64,000 nt of DNA from an uncultured Bacteroidia bacterium (GCA_947252645.1 CAMXWF010000013.1:1-64000), one strand, 5' to 3'. Positions 45,380 through 56,900 are shown, numbered from the stretch's first letter. Program-made: numbers and translations. The notes: generated by a model from the sequence alone, not told the origin.

Positions 45380-46478
45380 CTAGCTCCTCGGGTAGCTGGC
45401 ATAGCGTAATGAGTAGCACTTCCACCAGCAAGCGCGCATTGGCCGCCGTACGGTAGGTAGCCGCAGCCTCCGTGAGCAGCGACAGGCTGCGAACCAATAG
45501 CCGGGCATCGATCCGCTGGGCGGCATCCCGATACTTCGCGGCAAAGCTCTCGCCCACCTCGAGAATGGCACACGTCTGCTCATCGGAGGCCAAGAGCTCA
45601 TTGCGCACATGCTCACTCAGCCCCAGGAGGAACTGATAGAGGTCGAAGCCCTTGGCTACCACCTCATCGAGCAGCAGCAGTGCCGCCTTGTAGTCCCCCT
45701 GGACCACGATGTCCAGTAGCTTGAAGTAGAGATTGTAATCTAGCACATTGAGCGCCCGGAGGGTGCTCTCGTAGGTCAGCTGACCCTGGGAGAAGCTCAC
45801 CACTTGGTCAAAGGCCGAGAGGGCATCGCGCATGGCCCCATCGGCCCGCAGCGCAATCAGATTGAGGGCCTCCTTCTCACATGTCACCCCCTCCTTGTCA
45901 GCTATCTGCTGAAGGAACTCAATGGTGTCGTCCACCCGGATGCGGTGGAAATCAAAGATCTGGCAGCGCGAAAGAATGGTGGGCAAGATCTTATGCTTCT
46001 CCGTGGTGGCCAAGATAAAGATGGCGTAGTCGGGCGGCTCCTCGAGGGTCTTGAGGAAGGCATTGAACGCTGCCTGGGAGAGCATGTGGACCTCATCAAT
46101 AATAAAAACGCTGTACCGCCCCCCCATGGGCTGCGTCTGCACCTGCTCAATGAGAGCCCGGATGTCATCCACCGAGTTGTTCGAGGCGGCATCGAGTTCA
46201 TGCACATTGAACGAGCGCCCGGCAAGAAACTGCTTGCAGCTATCGCACTCATCGCACGCCTCCAGCTCCGGGGTCAGATGCTGGCAATTGATGGTCCTGG
46301 CGAAGATACGAGCACAGGTGGTCTTCCCCACCCCGCGGGGGCCACAGAACAGGTAGGCGTGGGCCAGCTGCTGGCGAGCAACGGCCTGCTGGAGCGTAGT
46401 AGTGACCACCCGCTGCCCCACCACGCTGCTAAAATGCGCCGGCCTATACTTCCGGGCCGAGACCACAAAATTACTCAC
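45366..46478 (-). CDS. dnaX: DNA polymerase III subunit gamma (domains I-III) of dnaX
   Basis: 370 residues from the GTG at 46478, which gives MSNFVVSARKYRP, the usual Bacteroidetes DnaX start; a TTG at 46490 is an alternative. Walker A GPRGVGKT (46-53), zinc-binding CDECDSC, DEVHMLS and SRCQIFDF are present. Domain III ends at LLITLCQLPEELGLKS, then TAA. That is where E. coli gamma-type products end. The clamp-loader ATPase opens the sliding clamp. The rest of tau continues in the -1 frame (44764-45379); the shift must occur near 45372-45380, where codons CTA AAG can be re-read as CCT AAA. There is no perfect slippery heptamer. Lies 82 bases after the PAS gene. Confidence 0.93.
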   Translation of the reverse strand: MSNFVVSARKYRPAHFSSVVGQRVVTTTLQQAVARQQLAHAYLFCGPRGVGKTTCARIFARTINCQHLTPELEACDECDSCKQFLAGRSFNVHELDAASNNSVDDIRALIEQVQTQPMGGRYSVFIIDEVHMLSQAAFNAFLKTLEEPPDYAIFILATTEKHKILPTILSRCQIFDFHRIRVDDTIEFLQQIADKEGVTCEKEALNLIALRADGAMRDALSAFDQVVSFSQGQLTYESTLRALNVLDYNLYFKLLDIVVQGDYKAALLLLDEVVAKGFDLYQFLLGLSEHVRNELLASDEQTCAILEVGESFAAKYRDAAQRIDARLLVRSLSLLTEAAATYRTAANARLLVEVLLITLCQLPEELGLKS

Positions 46479-46560
46479 CTGTGTTGCCAAGAGCTCTCTC
46501 CTACCCTATTGCTTTACTACCCACCGCCTGGACACCCCTGCGCCAGGCCCCATGCCCACG

Positions 46561-48837
46561 CTAGAACAAATCGACCGAAATCTGCTGGATAAAGGCCGTG
46601 TAGCTTACCTTACGCCCTACGCGGGCCTCACTGAGCAGCATCAGCACGCTATTATCCTCCCCGGCCGAGTTTCGCATCTGCACCTCGCGCCGCTCCCCCA
46701 CGATCTTCTCACCCTCGGGGTCGAGGTAGCGCTTCAGGAAATCATCGCTCTGCAGAGGCAGCAAATCATCGGGGAAGAGCAGGCGTACATTCTGCCCCAG
46801 CACCTCCGACCGCTCGATGCCAAAAAGTTCCTCGGCAGCCTTGTTGAAAAACTCCACCACGCCGTCCTGGTCCGTAGTGATGATGGCGTCGAGGAAGCCC
46901 TCGAGGGTCTTTTCATTGCGGATTTGGACCTTCTCGATCTCCTTGAACTGGTTCTTCACCTCCTCGCGGGCCTCGCGGAGCTTACGATTGAGCTGTAGTT
47001 CGTTTTGACGCAGCTGCTCCTCCTGCTGCTTCATCTGCTCATTCTGTCGCTTCAACTCTATCTCCATGAGCTTCTCGCGGGTCATGTCGTTGGCTATGAG
47101 GATAAGCTTGGAGATGTCGCCATACATGTCGTTGACCGTAGCGATGGTCACCCGGAGCCAGCAATCCTCCCCGGCCTTGGTGAGGACGCGGATCACCCCC
47201 TTGAAGGCCTCGCCCTGGCCCACCGTGTCGATGATATGCTCTAGGTTACGCTGCTCCATCTTCGGCACGATGTCGGAGAGCGGCTTGCGCAAGATCTCTT
47301 CGCGCGCATAGCCCACCGTGTCGAGGAACTGCTGGTTCACATCGGTCACATCGCCCAGGGGAGAGATTTCCACCTTGAGGCTCATGCGGTTCAAGGCCTC
47401 AATCTGACCCTGCCAATCGAGGTTTTGCTTCTTGTCACGGGTGGTGTCAATGGCCAGGAAGAGAATGCGATCCTCGTGTTCTTCGTGGCCTGGCAGCCGC
47501 GTGTAGGTGGCTATGGTCCACAGATCCTTGCCAGTGCGGGTGACGTGTTTCATATCCCCCTCGAAGGGCGTATCGCGCTGCACGAGGTCGTCCCAAATGT
47601 GCGCAAAAGTCTCGCGATCCTTGGGGCTGATGAAGAGGGAGATGTGCTTACCCTTGACCTGCGACTGCGATTCGTACTCGAGCTTCTGGAGGAACTTCTC
47701 GTTGGCATAGAGCAGGATGCCATGCATATCGTATTCGGCCCGGATGAGGGTGTGGTTCACCGAGTTAGTAAAACTGATGAAAGTTTCGTTCTGGCGGGCA
47801 GCCTCCTCCTGGGTGGCTTGCAGCTCCTCCATGTTTTGGCGCATCTGCTCCTCCTGCTCGGCGAGCACCTTGGCCTGTTTCCGCGTATCGGCCAAGAGCT
47901 CGGTGGTGCGCATATTGATGCGCTTGCTCGAGAGCGTGGAGGCAATGGATGCGGCCACCTTCTCGATGAAGGTCACCACGTGGGGTGCGAAAGGTGCGAA
48001 GGCCGCCAGCTCCAGGACGGCGAAGATCGCCTCGTCCTGTTTGACGGGCACGAGCAGCAGGTTCTGCGGGGTGGCCTGGCCCAGCCCCGAGGTGATCTGC
48101 AGGTAGCCATCAGGCACATGGTCCAAATGCGTGGTGACCCCTTCCAGGGCACAGGCGCCCACCAGCCCATCGCCCCACTCCAGACGCTGCTGGCTGAACT
48201 TCTTCCGGTCGTATGCGTAGCAGGCCAGCAGGGAAAAGTACTTGGTCCCCGTAGCGGCATCGTCCTCCACCAAGTAGAAGCCACACTGATTCGCGTCCAC
48301 GTAGCGCACCAGCTGGCTAATAAGCAGATAGGCCAGATCCTGTAGTGACTTGGTATCGGTACGCAAGATCTCCCCGAACTTTGCCAGCCCCTCGGCCGTC
48401 CAGTTGCGGCGAGCATCCTCCTGGCGACGCGTCTGCTCCTCCTGGCGACTCACCGCGATGGCCCGCTGCAGCTCCACCAGCGCATTGCCCAGCGTGTCGC
48501 CCTTGCGCGGCGTGTAGTCCACGGCCTTGCCGACTCCGATATCGTGCACATAGCTCAGCAGCTGCTCGTTGCGCTGCTGCATCTCATACTGCTCCGAGGC
48601 CACCGTGGCATCCAAGCGGGCCAAACGACGGCTAACGAGCCAAAACACCACCCCCAAGATCACGGGCAGCAGATCGACCGCATAGAACAACGGATAGAGA
48701 CGATGGAAACGCACCAGAACGGCCCAAGAAATCAGCTCCCGCTCCACCAGAAGCTGCAGCATATAGGCCGAAACTGCTATCAGCACGCCACACAGCACGC
48801 CGGCCGCAGTGCGACGCCACACAAATAACCTATCCAC
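46561..48837 (-). CDS. Membrane sensor with GAF and three PAS domains, no output domain
   Basis: 758 residues beginning with GTG at 48837, with a strong SD (TAGGAGGCG) 9 bases upstream. Two N-terminal membrane helices (about 10-30 and 50-68) lead to a HAMP-like coiled coil, a GAF domain (about 150-310), a long coiled coil (about 320-365), PAS 1 (about 370-490), PAS 2 (about 495-605), another coiled coil and PAS 3 (about 645-750). No kinase, GGDEF or phosphatase domain follows. It probably passes a redox or small-molecule signal to a partner. It may share a transcript with dnaX, which starts 82 bases downstream. Confidence 0.85.
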   Translation of the reverse strand: MDRLFVWRRTAAGVLCGVLIAVSAYMLQLLVERELISWAVLVRFHRLYPLFYAVDLLPVILGVVFWLVSRRLARLDATVASEQYEMQQRNEQLLSYVHDIGVGKAVDYTPRKGDTLGNALVELQRAIAVSRQEEQTRRQEDARRNWTAEGLAKFGEILRTDTKSLQDLAYLLISQLVRYVDANQCGFYLVEDDAATGTKYFSLLACYAYDRKKFSQQRLEWGDGLVGACALEGVTTHLDHVPDGYLQITSGLGQATPQNLLLVPVKQDEAIFAVLELAAFAPFAPHVVTFIEKVAASIASTLSSKRINMRTTELLADTRKQAKVLAEQEEQMRQNMEELQATQEEAARQNETFISFTNSVNHTLIRAEYDMHGILLYANEKFLQKLEYESQSQVKGKHISLFISPKDRETFAHIWDDLVQRDTPFEGDMKHVTRTGKDLWTIATYTRLPGHEEHEDRILFLAIDTTRDKKQNLDWQGQIEALNRMSLKVEISPLGDVTDVNQQFLDTVGYAREEILRKPLSDIVPKMEQRNLEHIIDTVGQGEAFKGVIRVLTKAGEDCWLRVTIATVNDMYGDISKLILIANDMTREKLMEIELKRQNEQMKQQEEQLRQNELQLNRKLREAREEVKNQFKEIEKVQIRNEKTLEGFLDAIITTDQDGVVEFFNKAAEELFGIERSEVLGQNVRLLFPDDLLPLQSDDFLKRYLDPEGEKIVGERREVQMRNSAGEDNSVLMLLSEARVGRKVSYTAFIQQISVDLF

Positions 48838-48865
48838 GAACTGCGCCTCCTAGTTCATCCACTCC

Positions 48866-48873
48866 CAAAGGTA
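48866..48873 (-). promoter_or_regulatory. -7 promoter element of the GAF/PAS sensor gene
   Basis: TACCTTTG on the minus strand, 28 bases before the GTG start, is a full match to TAnnTTTG. Confidence 0.55.
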
Positions 48874-48983
48874 GCACTTTTTCCCGTGGGCAGAGCCCAG
48901 CACCCCCACCCTGCTCACTCCGTCTGCCCGCAATTCGAGGCCATGGGGCTCCTCTGCGCCACGGATTCCAACCCAGCCAACAC

Positions 48984-50198
48984 CTACACCAACGCCACAT
49001 TGGAAGCTATGGGGGTCACCGTACTATCCTTCAGGCGCCCCTCCAGGAGCCCAGGGCCCTGTAGGAGATTGATCCCTGGTCGCTTCCCCGCCTCTATTGC
49101 GCCCAGCTCAGTAAAGCCCAAGGCTTGGGCCCCGTTGTAGGTGGCCCACCGAACCAACACTTCGAGTGGTAATTGCGTATATTGGCGCTGGATGAGCTTG
49201 AGCTGATCGAGGATGGAGAGCGAGGGGGAGGAGGAGAGGCTATCGGTGCCTATGGCCACGCGGATGCCGCTCTGGTAAAGGCCCTCGATGTCGGCCAGAC
49301 GGCCCTCCATGAAAAGGTTGCTCGCCGGGCAAAGGACAACCGACACCCCGGGGCAGCTCTCACGCAGGCGGGCCATCTCCTCACGGGTCAAGCGCACGCA
49401 ATGCACCAGCAGAATCAGCTTTCCCAAAGCCCCAAAATGCTCCACCCAGTCCATGAACTCCGCCCAGCTGGGCAGATCAACCGGCCTATGCCAGTCCTCG
49501 CGGTAGAGGCGCTCCATCTCTCCGCGCCCTGTGCGCATGTACTCGTACTCCTGGCCCGTTTCAGCAAAGTGAAACGAGAAGATGCGCCCCTGCTCCAGGA
49601 AGGGATTCATCAGCTCAATAAGACGCCGCCCCACCGAGTAGGGCGCATGGGGGGTAAGGTAGGAATCGGCAATGCCCGCCGCCCTGAACTGCTCGAGCAC
49701 CTGCTTGCCCACCGCGAAAGCTTTTTCGCCCAGCTCCCTGTTGGCCCCAAACATCTCGATGAAAGAGACAGACCGGAAGGTCTCACTCTTCTTGAACCCC
49801 ACGGTGTCGGCCTGGTTGCAAATATCGCCATAGGCCACAATACCCTCCCGACGAAACGTGTCGTAGGCCTTCGCCAAGGCATTCTGGATGATGGTATCGT
49901 TGACCTCAATGCGCAGCGAGTCGATCTGCTTGAGGAAAGCCACCATGGATCCCCCGGGCACGAACACCTGATCGAAAAAGGAGAGCTCCAGGTGCGTATG
50001 CGCATTGACGAATCCCGGGATCAAAACCCCATTGTAGAACTCCACCTCGGGGAGCTCGGGCCCGTGGGTCTCGAGCTGGAACACCCGGGCAACGGTGCCA
50101 TCGGGCATCAGCTCTACCCCGCCCCGCGGAATGGGCTGTCCTACGTTCGTATAGAGCCACTGGGCGGCTACGCACCGGGGTCTATTGGTCTGCTTCAT
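48984..50198 (-). CDS. Amidohydrolase-family deaminase (aminodeoxyfutalosine deaminase / chlorohydrolase-like)
   Basis: 404 residues. Metal-site motifs: GFVNAHTHLELSFF (HxH), HFAETGQEYE, LVHCVRLT and IGTDSLSSSPSLSI (catalytic Asp). These match the TrzA/AtzA/SsnA/MqnX group of mononuclear deaminases. The substrate is not readable from sequence; adenosine-type or futalosine-type compounds are possible. Its start overlaps the end of the DUF4296 gene by 17 bases, so they are translated together. Confidence 0.88.
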   Translation of the reverse strand: MKQTNRPRCVAAQWLYTNVGQPIPRGGVELMPDGTVARVFQLETHGPELPEVEFYNGVLIPGFVNAHTHLELSFFDQVFVPGGSMVAFLKQIDSLRIEVNDTIIQNALAKAYDTFRREGIVAYGDICNQADTVGFKKSETFRSVSFIEMFGANRELGEKAFAVGKQVLEQFRAAGIADSYLTPHAPYSVGRRLIELMNPFLEQGRIFSFHFAETGQEYEYMRTGRGEMERLYREDWHRPVDLPSWAEFMDWVEHFGALGKLILLVHCVRLTREEMARLRESCPGVSVVLCPASNLFMEGRLADIEGLYQSGIRVAIGTDSLSSSPSLSILDQLKLIQRQYTQLPLEVLVRWATYNGAQALGFTELGAIEAGKRPGINLLQGPGLLEGRLKDSTVTPIASNVALV

Positions 50199-50574
50199 CG
50201 ATCATCTCCCCATTTTGTACACTATCAGCGAGAGCCTGCTGCTGCACTTGCAAGCGCGTAATCACATCGCCCAGCAAGGCATCGTACGCCCCACGCCGCG
50301 TAAGGTAGAACTCCATGGCACTATCCAGCAGCGCCGGGGTCAGGCCATATCGAGCCAACACCTCCTGGTAGGGAGCCAGCTGCCCCCCATGAACCAGGCT
50401 GGCCAGCGAATCGCAATCGTCCACCAGGGCATCGACCAAGTACATATCGGCCAGCACGGCCACCATGGTCTCGCGCGGCACGGGCGGCCGCTCGCCGCAC
50501 CCCACCATAAGCCAAAGCCCCACGGCCACGGCCAATGATCGCCAAGCCACCCCAACGCCCGATCTGCTACGCAT
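50182..50574 (-). CDS. DUF4296 lipoprotein
   Basis: 130 residues with lipobox WLMVGCG. The DUF4296 pattern is seen: VPRETMVAVLADMYLVDALVDD, YQEVLARYGLTPALLDSAMEFY and a C-terminal helical tail. Role unknown, found only in Bacteroidetes as far as I know. A -7-like element is at 50606. Confidence 0.85.
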   Translation of the reverse strand: MRSRSGVGVAWRSLAVAVGLWLMVGCGERPPVPRETMVAVLADMYLVDALVDDCDSLASLVHGGQLAPYQEVLARYGLTPALLDSAMEFYLTRRGAYDALLGDVITRLQVQQQALADSVQNGEMIDEADQ

Positions 50575-50605
50575 CTTTGCGCACCCCTACTCTCGCTACC
50601 AAGGG

Positions 50606-50613
50606 CGAAGTTA
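50606..50613 (-). promoter_or_regulatory. -7-like promoter element of the DUF4296/amidohydrolase unit
   Basis: TAACTTCG on the minus strand, 31 bases before the ATG, matches TAnnTTTG with one change. Confidence 0.35.
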
Positions 50614-50817
50614 GCGAAGATAATCTAAACACAGGCCAGCACCCCCCCCAGCCCCCAGGCCTGCAATGGGCCCCCATTTCCGTGTACGCACAACGGAGCA
50701 TCGAGGATGCCATGGCAGGTCAAAGCAGAACAGGCCACGGCGCCAGGGGGAGCGCAAAATGGGCTTTTAGGCCCCCACCGCCGCAGTGGCTCTATCGGGG
50801 TGATTTCTCGACCACCA

Positions 50818-50891
50818 CCGTACCAACGCCGCTATAGCTTCGCTAAAAAAGCCTAAAAGAGCGGCGTTGGTACGGAGAAGGTGCGGAGTTG
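50818..50891. repeat. Conserved hairpin plus GGTACGGAG direct repeats, copy 2
   Basis: 16-bp arms 50818-50833 and 50860-50875 (CCGTACCAACGCCGCT and its complement) with a 26-base loop, then GGTACGGAG and, 11 bases on, GGTGCGGAG. Compared with copy 1 at 3834, a T in the left arm is G here and the matching A in the right arm is C, so pairing is retained. Confidence 0.7.
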
Positions 50892-50900
50892 AAAGGTATG

Positions 50901-50931
50901 AAAAAAGGGGAGCCTCTTGCGAGGTCTCCCC
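50901..50931 (-). terminator. Intrinsic terminator of the giant T9SS subtilase gene
   Basis: On the minus strand a 10-bp stem with one bulged base (GGGGAGACCTC...GAGGCTCCCC) is followed by six T. It starts 24 bases after the stop codon. Confidence 0.8.
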
Positions 50932-50954
50932 TGGAATGGCAGAATAGCTACCCT

Positions 50955-53900
50955 CTACCTACGTATTGCGCTCAGGGTACGGAAGTGCCCTTCGTGATCC
51001 CGTAGGCGGAAGAGGTAGAGACCCTGAGGCAAAGCCTGGGTGTCGAGCGTGAGGGTTTCAGCTCCGTTGTGCTTGATGGTGCGCACCACGACACCCGTGG
51101 CCGAGACGATGGTCAGTTCCTGCATCGAGGCCACGTTGACCAGCTGACACCGCTCGGCAAACGGATTGGGCTGCAGGGCGGCTTGGGCCAACAACGCGCT
51201 CTCCACCGGCGTAGACTTCTGGCTGAACATGATGGGCAGCTCGGTATTGCCGGTGACCGTGAGCTTACCGCGGATGGACTGGCCATCGGGGGCTGTCACG
51301 GTGTAGCTGTAGGAGCCCGCAGGGAGCGTGAAGCTCGCCTGGCCAGCGGCATCGGTGGTCTGCTCGTCGCTTGACTCCGCAATCTTGACCTTGGCGTCTC
51401 TGAGAGCCTTGCCATCGAGCGTAACCCGGAAGGCCAGGGTCACCTTACCAGGCGCAGGGGGTGTAGCCTTCTTGAAGGCTATCTCCACCTTCTGCCCGTC
51501 GTCCGTCACCTCCACAGAGCCACTCTGGACAGGGTAGCCCTCCAGGGCGCAGCTATAGGCGAGCGTACCGGCCACGGTGGCATAGGTCAGCAGACCCTGC
51601 GCATCGGTGGTGAGAGCCTGGCCCCCGATGATGACCGTAGCCTGGCTGGCAGGTTGGCCGTCTAGGGTCACGGAGAAGAGAACGCTCAGGGCCTGCTTGA
51701 GCTGTAGGGTGAGCTCCTTGTCGCCGTCGATAGTCACCCTAGCTGCGGGCGAGGTGCGCTGGTCGAGCGAGGCCTGGCAATCGTAGTCCACGCCGTAGAT
51801 GAGGTCGGGCACCAGGGCCACGCCCTTATCGTTGGTGAACACCACGGGCTGCGCCCCCACGGAGACGGCTACCTTTTCCACAGGCTGATTCTGGGCATCC
51901 ACCACCGTCACGGTGAGCTTGTGGCGCTCACGCTGCAGGTTCAAGGTTAGCGTTGTGTCTTTTTTCGCGGTGAAGGTCTCCTCTATAGGGATATAGTGGT
52001 CGGCCTGCACCGTGAGGCTATGCTCCCCGGGAGCTTGGTTTTTCCAGGCGATCGAGCCCTTCACGTTGGGCTCATCGCCGTTGAGCAAGGCCTTGGCCGA
52101 TGCGACGGGCTGTCCGGAGAGCTCGTCGAGGAGCGTGAGCGACACCGACACCGCGGGCGCAATGGCCACCTTGATGGGCAGGTCGGTTTCGTCGACGGTG
52201 TAGGCCTCGTTGACCACATCGCCATAGCCCTTCAGGGAGACCATGTAGGAGACCTCGTCGCCCTGCTTGTATCCGCCCTCAAAGACAGCCCGCCCGTCTT
52301 TATCGGTCTTGACGGAGCGCTCCTGGCCGTCCTGCGTCTTCACCGAGACCGTGGCCCCTGGGTAGAGGGTGGGGAAGTCGGAATCGGGGTCGTTGAGGAC
52401 GATGAAGGCGAGGGAGAGATCCTTGAGCTTGAAGGAGGCCACGTGGTGGGCATTTTCCTCCGCCTTATCGTTGCGGACCGCCAGCTGGTGGTTATCTTCC
52501 CACTGGTCGAACTCGTAACCGGGATCGGGCACGGCGATCACCGCAGCGGCCGTGGAGCCCTTGGGTACCTGCTGGAAAGTGGGGCCCTCCAGGATGCCGT
52601 GCTCCTTGGCCTCGTAGGTGAGGGTCACCAGATCGCCATCGGGCTTAGGCGCAAAGTGCGCCGTGACGTTGGTATAGCCCTTGTCGGTGCGGGGGTTCTC
52701 GGTAGAGCCGTCGGACCACTTCTGGAAGAAGTAGCCATCGTTGGCCTTGGCCTCTACTGGCTTGGAGGCAGTGCCCTCGACCTCCTCCTGTCGGAGTTCA
52801 GCAAGGGATTTGCCGTCGCAGAGTAGCTTGCCGTTATCGCCCGCCCGGTAGAAGCGGTCGACCTTGAGGCCCGCGGCAGCCGTAGTAATGCTGACGTTGT
52901 CCACCAGGATCTCGACATCTTTCCCTGAAGCGTTATCATGCTCGACATACCAGGCGAACTGGACCATGGCTTTGCCAGCGAGCTTGCTCTTGTCGAGCGA
53001 GATAGGCTCGGCGGCGGAGCGGTTGCCTGCGTATTGGAGCAGCTGATTCCAGGGTTCTGCCTCGCCGAAGCGATAGCTGAGAGTCACTGGCTTGCTGACC
53101 CCGTTGCTGATCGCGAGGTCGGCTTGCAGCTGCAGGTCGGCATCGGTGCGTCCCTCCAGGGAGAACCACGGCGTGAGCAGGGAGGCCTTCACCACGGAGA
53201 GCGGGAGGTTCTTGCCATAGGTCGGGAACGCCCCGTAGTAGTTGCGCCTGATGGGCTCCTGGTCGGTGTCGGAGACGTAGAAGATGAAGCCTTCGCCCTG
53301 ATCGTCTTTGCCATGGCTCCAGTAGCTGGGGGCCGTGGACTGGTTGTCGAAGTCCTCCTTGTAGGGGAGGTTGTAGGGCTTCATGAAGATGGCCTGCACC
53401 GCGACATCCTGGGTGAGCTTGGTGTCGGTACGTGTTTGCTCGAGTAGCCCGTCGGACCATTGGACGAAGGCGTAGCCCGGGTCGGCCTCGACGGTGACCT
53501 CTTGGGCATCGGCCCCATAGGCCACGTTTTGCTCAGCCAGACTCCCGCTGGCCAGCTTCCCGCCCTCGGTGACGGTGTAGTTGGCCTTGAGCGTCATGGG
53601 CTCGAAGGAGGCGGTGATGGTCTGATCTTGCTCCGCCTTATCGGACCGGATGGCGAGGTCTTTCGGATCGACATCCCACTCCTTGAACCTGTAGCCCTTG
53701 TCGGGCACAGCGACCACGGAGGAGGTCATCGTCCCCTTAGGCCGAGGTTGGGTCGCTATGCCCACGATGGAGCCGTTTGGCCCGGCCTTGTAGGTGATAG
53801 TAACCTCGCACTTGGCCAGCGTGTACTCCTTGCTCACGTTGGCATCTTTCACCGTGATGGTTTCGGTTTGCTGGAGGTAGCCCTCGCAGCTTACCGTCAG

Positions 53901-56900
53901 AACGACCTCTTGCTCCTTGGGCTCGAGTTCAGGCTTGGCGTTGGGGTCAACAGTTGCACCGGGCTCAGGCTCCTTGGGCACCATGAGCTTGGCCAGCTGG
54001 ATGTAGGCCTTGCCACTCTCCACGATCAGCGGCATGTCGTTAGCGAAGATCTTCACCTTGTCTAGGTCAGCGGCATCCACCCCGAGGGCGGCGATATCCA
54101 GGCGGATAGTCTGGTCGTTGGGCTCTGTGACGTGGAGCGTGCCATTGGCAAGGGTGATAGCGTAATTGCCATCGTCGTAGGTAGTGGGCTGGCTGGCCAA
54201 GGGCTTGACCTGGTAGTCGCCCTTGTGGAGCGGGGCCTGGTCGTCATCCCAGAACACCCCGGCGGTAGCCTCCACGCCGTAGCGAGGCTGCTGGAAGCGC
54301 CCGTGGTACTCATCGCCCTGCACGCCCTCGAAGTCGAAGGAGAACTCGGGCAGGGGTAGCCCCTCGGCCACGGAGAGTTCCTTGGGCTTCACCGTGATAG
54401 CTCGTTTTTCTACCGTAACCACCTTATCCAGCTTGGCGGCCGCAGCAAACTTGATGCCGTCGCCAGGCTGCGTGGCAGAAATCTTGGCAGACCCCAGCCC
54501 CACGAGCACCAGCTGCCCTTGGCGGATGGTGGCCACGTTGGGATTGTCGGAGAGGTAGACCACAGGCAGTTCGGAGTCGGTGACAGCACTGAGCGCCACG
54601 GGCGCAGCGGAGAAGGGCATGTTGCCCAAACTCTGATCCCAGGTGATGGTTTGCGGGGTCAGGCTGACCTTCTTTTGTACCCGAACGACGTAGATTTTGC
54701 TGTTGCGCTGGTTGGCCGCCCGCACCGTGAGCTTGTTGAGCTTGGACAAATCCATGGTGAGCGTCTCGCCCTGGTTGTAGGTTTTGCCGTTGAAGAGCAC
54801 CACGGCTTCGGGCGAAATCTGGGTGACGGTTAGGCTGGCCTTGGCCAACTTGTCGGGGTCGAATAGCGCAGCCTCGACGGAGAACACGACCTCCTGGTTG
54901 GTCGGGGCGGCCTCTACGGCCGTGGCCCCTTCGCCCAGGGTGAGCTTGAGCAGGTCGCACTCCGGGGAATAGTCGTTCTCCACGTAGAGCTTGACCGGGA
55001 CATTGCTAAACGCTGCCCCAAAGTAGGGTTTGCTGGGGTCGCTGGAAGCAGTGACCTTATCGTAGGCGCCATTATCGAAGGTGATGCTTGTGGTCTCGGT
55101 GAAGACCGTGCCGCTATTGCTCAGGCTGGTGAAGGGCCATGTGGGGGTGAAGCGGGCTTCCACCGGCTGGGTGAGACTCTGCGCAGCGGGCAGGGTGAGT
55201 TTCCAGCTGCCATCGCCCCGATGCTCCGCGGGAAGAACCTGGTTAGTGGCCTCCACCTGGGAGATGTGGCTCTCCAGGGTAGTCCACATGGGGGCAGGGT
55301 TCTCCATGGGCTTAGCGGTTTTTTTCCGCTTCATGGAGCCGGCGTAGTCGCTCCGTTTGATGAGGCAGCCCCACTGCGCACCACTTACGAGGTAGGCCCC
55401 GGCGCCCTCGTTGGCGAGGAACTCGTAGAGACAGCCCTGCGGGAGATTTCCATTTTGGACCACAGGCTTAAGCATGTTGGCCTGGATGTCAGCGGCGGCT
55501 AGGACTTTTTTCCAGGCGCGGAGATACTTCATCTGCCCCTTGAACTTTACGCCATAGCCCATGAGGCCTGAAGGCGCGTTGGCGGATCCCACCTCGAAAG
55601 GCTTAGCCAATGGGTACTCTTTCCCGTTGACGAAGAATTTCACCTCGGTGATTTCGTCGGCGAATAGGCCCTGCCTAATCTTGACAGTAACCGCGATGTG
55701 GTTCCACTGGTAGGGTGTCACGGCGTTGCCCTTAGTGTAGTAGAGTCCGCGGCCCAGCTGCAGGGCTATAGCCTGGTCTTCTATGCCCACGAGGTCATGG
55801 GCTATGACCAGCCGAATTTTCCGTTCGTCGGAAAGCAGGGTGGCGAATTGAGGGCCATCGAGGAAATACCACCCTTCGAGGGTGAACTCACGCCCATAGT
55901 CGACAGGCATAGTCTGCAGGACACCGGGGCCCTTGGGGGAGAAGGTCAGGGCCACGGGCGGGTTGGTGACCTCCGGCACGCTGCAGAGCGTGTAGGTTTT
56001 TGAGTTGTTGGCCGTTTGGCTATCCCCCTCGAGGGTGACGGAGACCTGGTGAAGCCCTGGCTGGCGGAGGTCGAGCCTGGGCCTGAGCGTGAACTCCTGC
56101 TCTTGGTCGGGCTCAATGTTGGCCGTGAAGGACTCTTTAGGGAACGTTTCCCCATCGAATTCCAGCGTGGCCGTGAAGGCGGTGATGGCCTTCGTACCCT
56201 CGTTTTTCACCACGATGACCACCGGCTGCATGCTCGAGAGGTTGGCGCCAGAGCTGAGGCCCTTGCACTCCGCAAGCACGATGTCGGACACGAGTTCTTC
56301 CTCCTGGTCTGACAGGAAGATGTTGAAGTCCTGCACGTGTCCGAAGGGCACGTCTGTCCCAGCTGCGAAATCAGCTGCTTTGTCTTTGGGCAAGAGCGCC
56401 ACCCGCAGGCGGTAATCTCCCTCCTCTAGGTCCTTGAGCTGGTCGGCGGTAAAGGTCAGAGTCCCTTCCGTAGCGTTTGGAGCCAGTGATAGGACTTGAC
56501 GCTCCGCGTCGACGAACTGGAGGTCGTTGTTCAGGTCGAACCAGACGACGAGGTCGGTGGGCTGGGAGAGGGTGAGGTCATAGGCCCTGATGGTCAAATC
56601 GTTGCCTTTGTAGTGGTCCAGTTGCTCGCCTAGGCAGTACTGGATACGCTGGCCGTGTGTTTCCTCGCCGAGGTCGATATCATCGCGATTGGTTTGACCG
56701 AGGAGCAGCTTGTTGATGACTGCGCGCTGCGGGTCGATGAGCTTGCCACCCACGAAGTAGTGATCGTGGATGAGCGAGCCGCTGGCCTGGTTGTCGCGCT
56801 GGTCGGTTTCCTGGAAGTTTACCGAGAGCAGGTAGTTGATCTCGGCGGGGTCGGAGATATCCTCCAGCGAGAAGCTGCACTCTTTGGAGGCATTGGGCTC

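Larger units (their letters stand above)
50575..50954. other. Gene-free stretch with hairpin element and terminator, 380 bases
   Basis: No coding frame is credible. It holds the DUF4296 promoter, copy 2 of the conserved hairpin and the terminator of the giant gene. The remainder has no recognisable feature. Confidence 0.5.
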
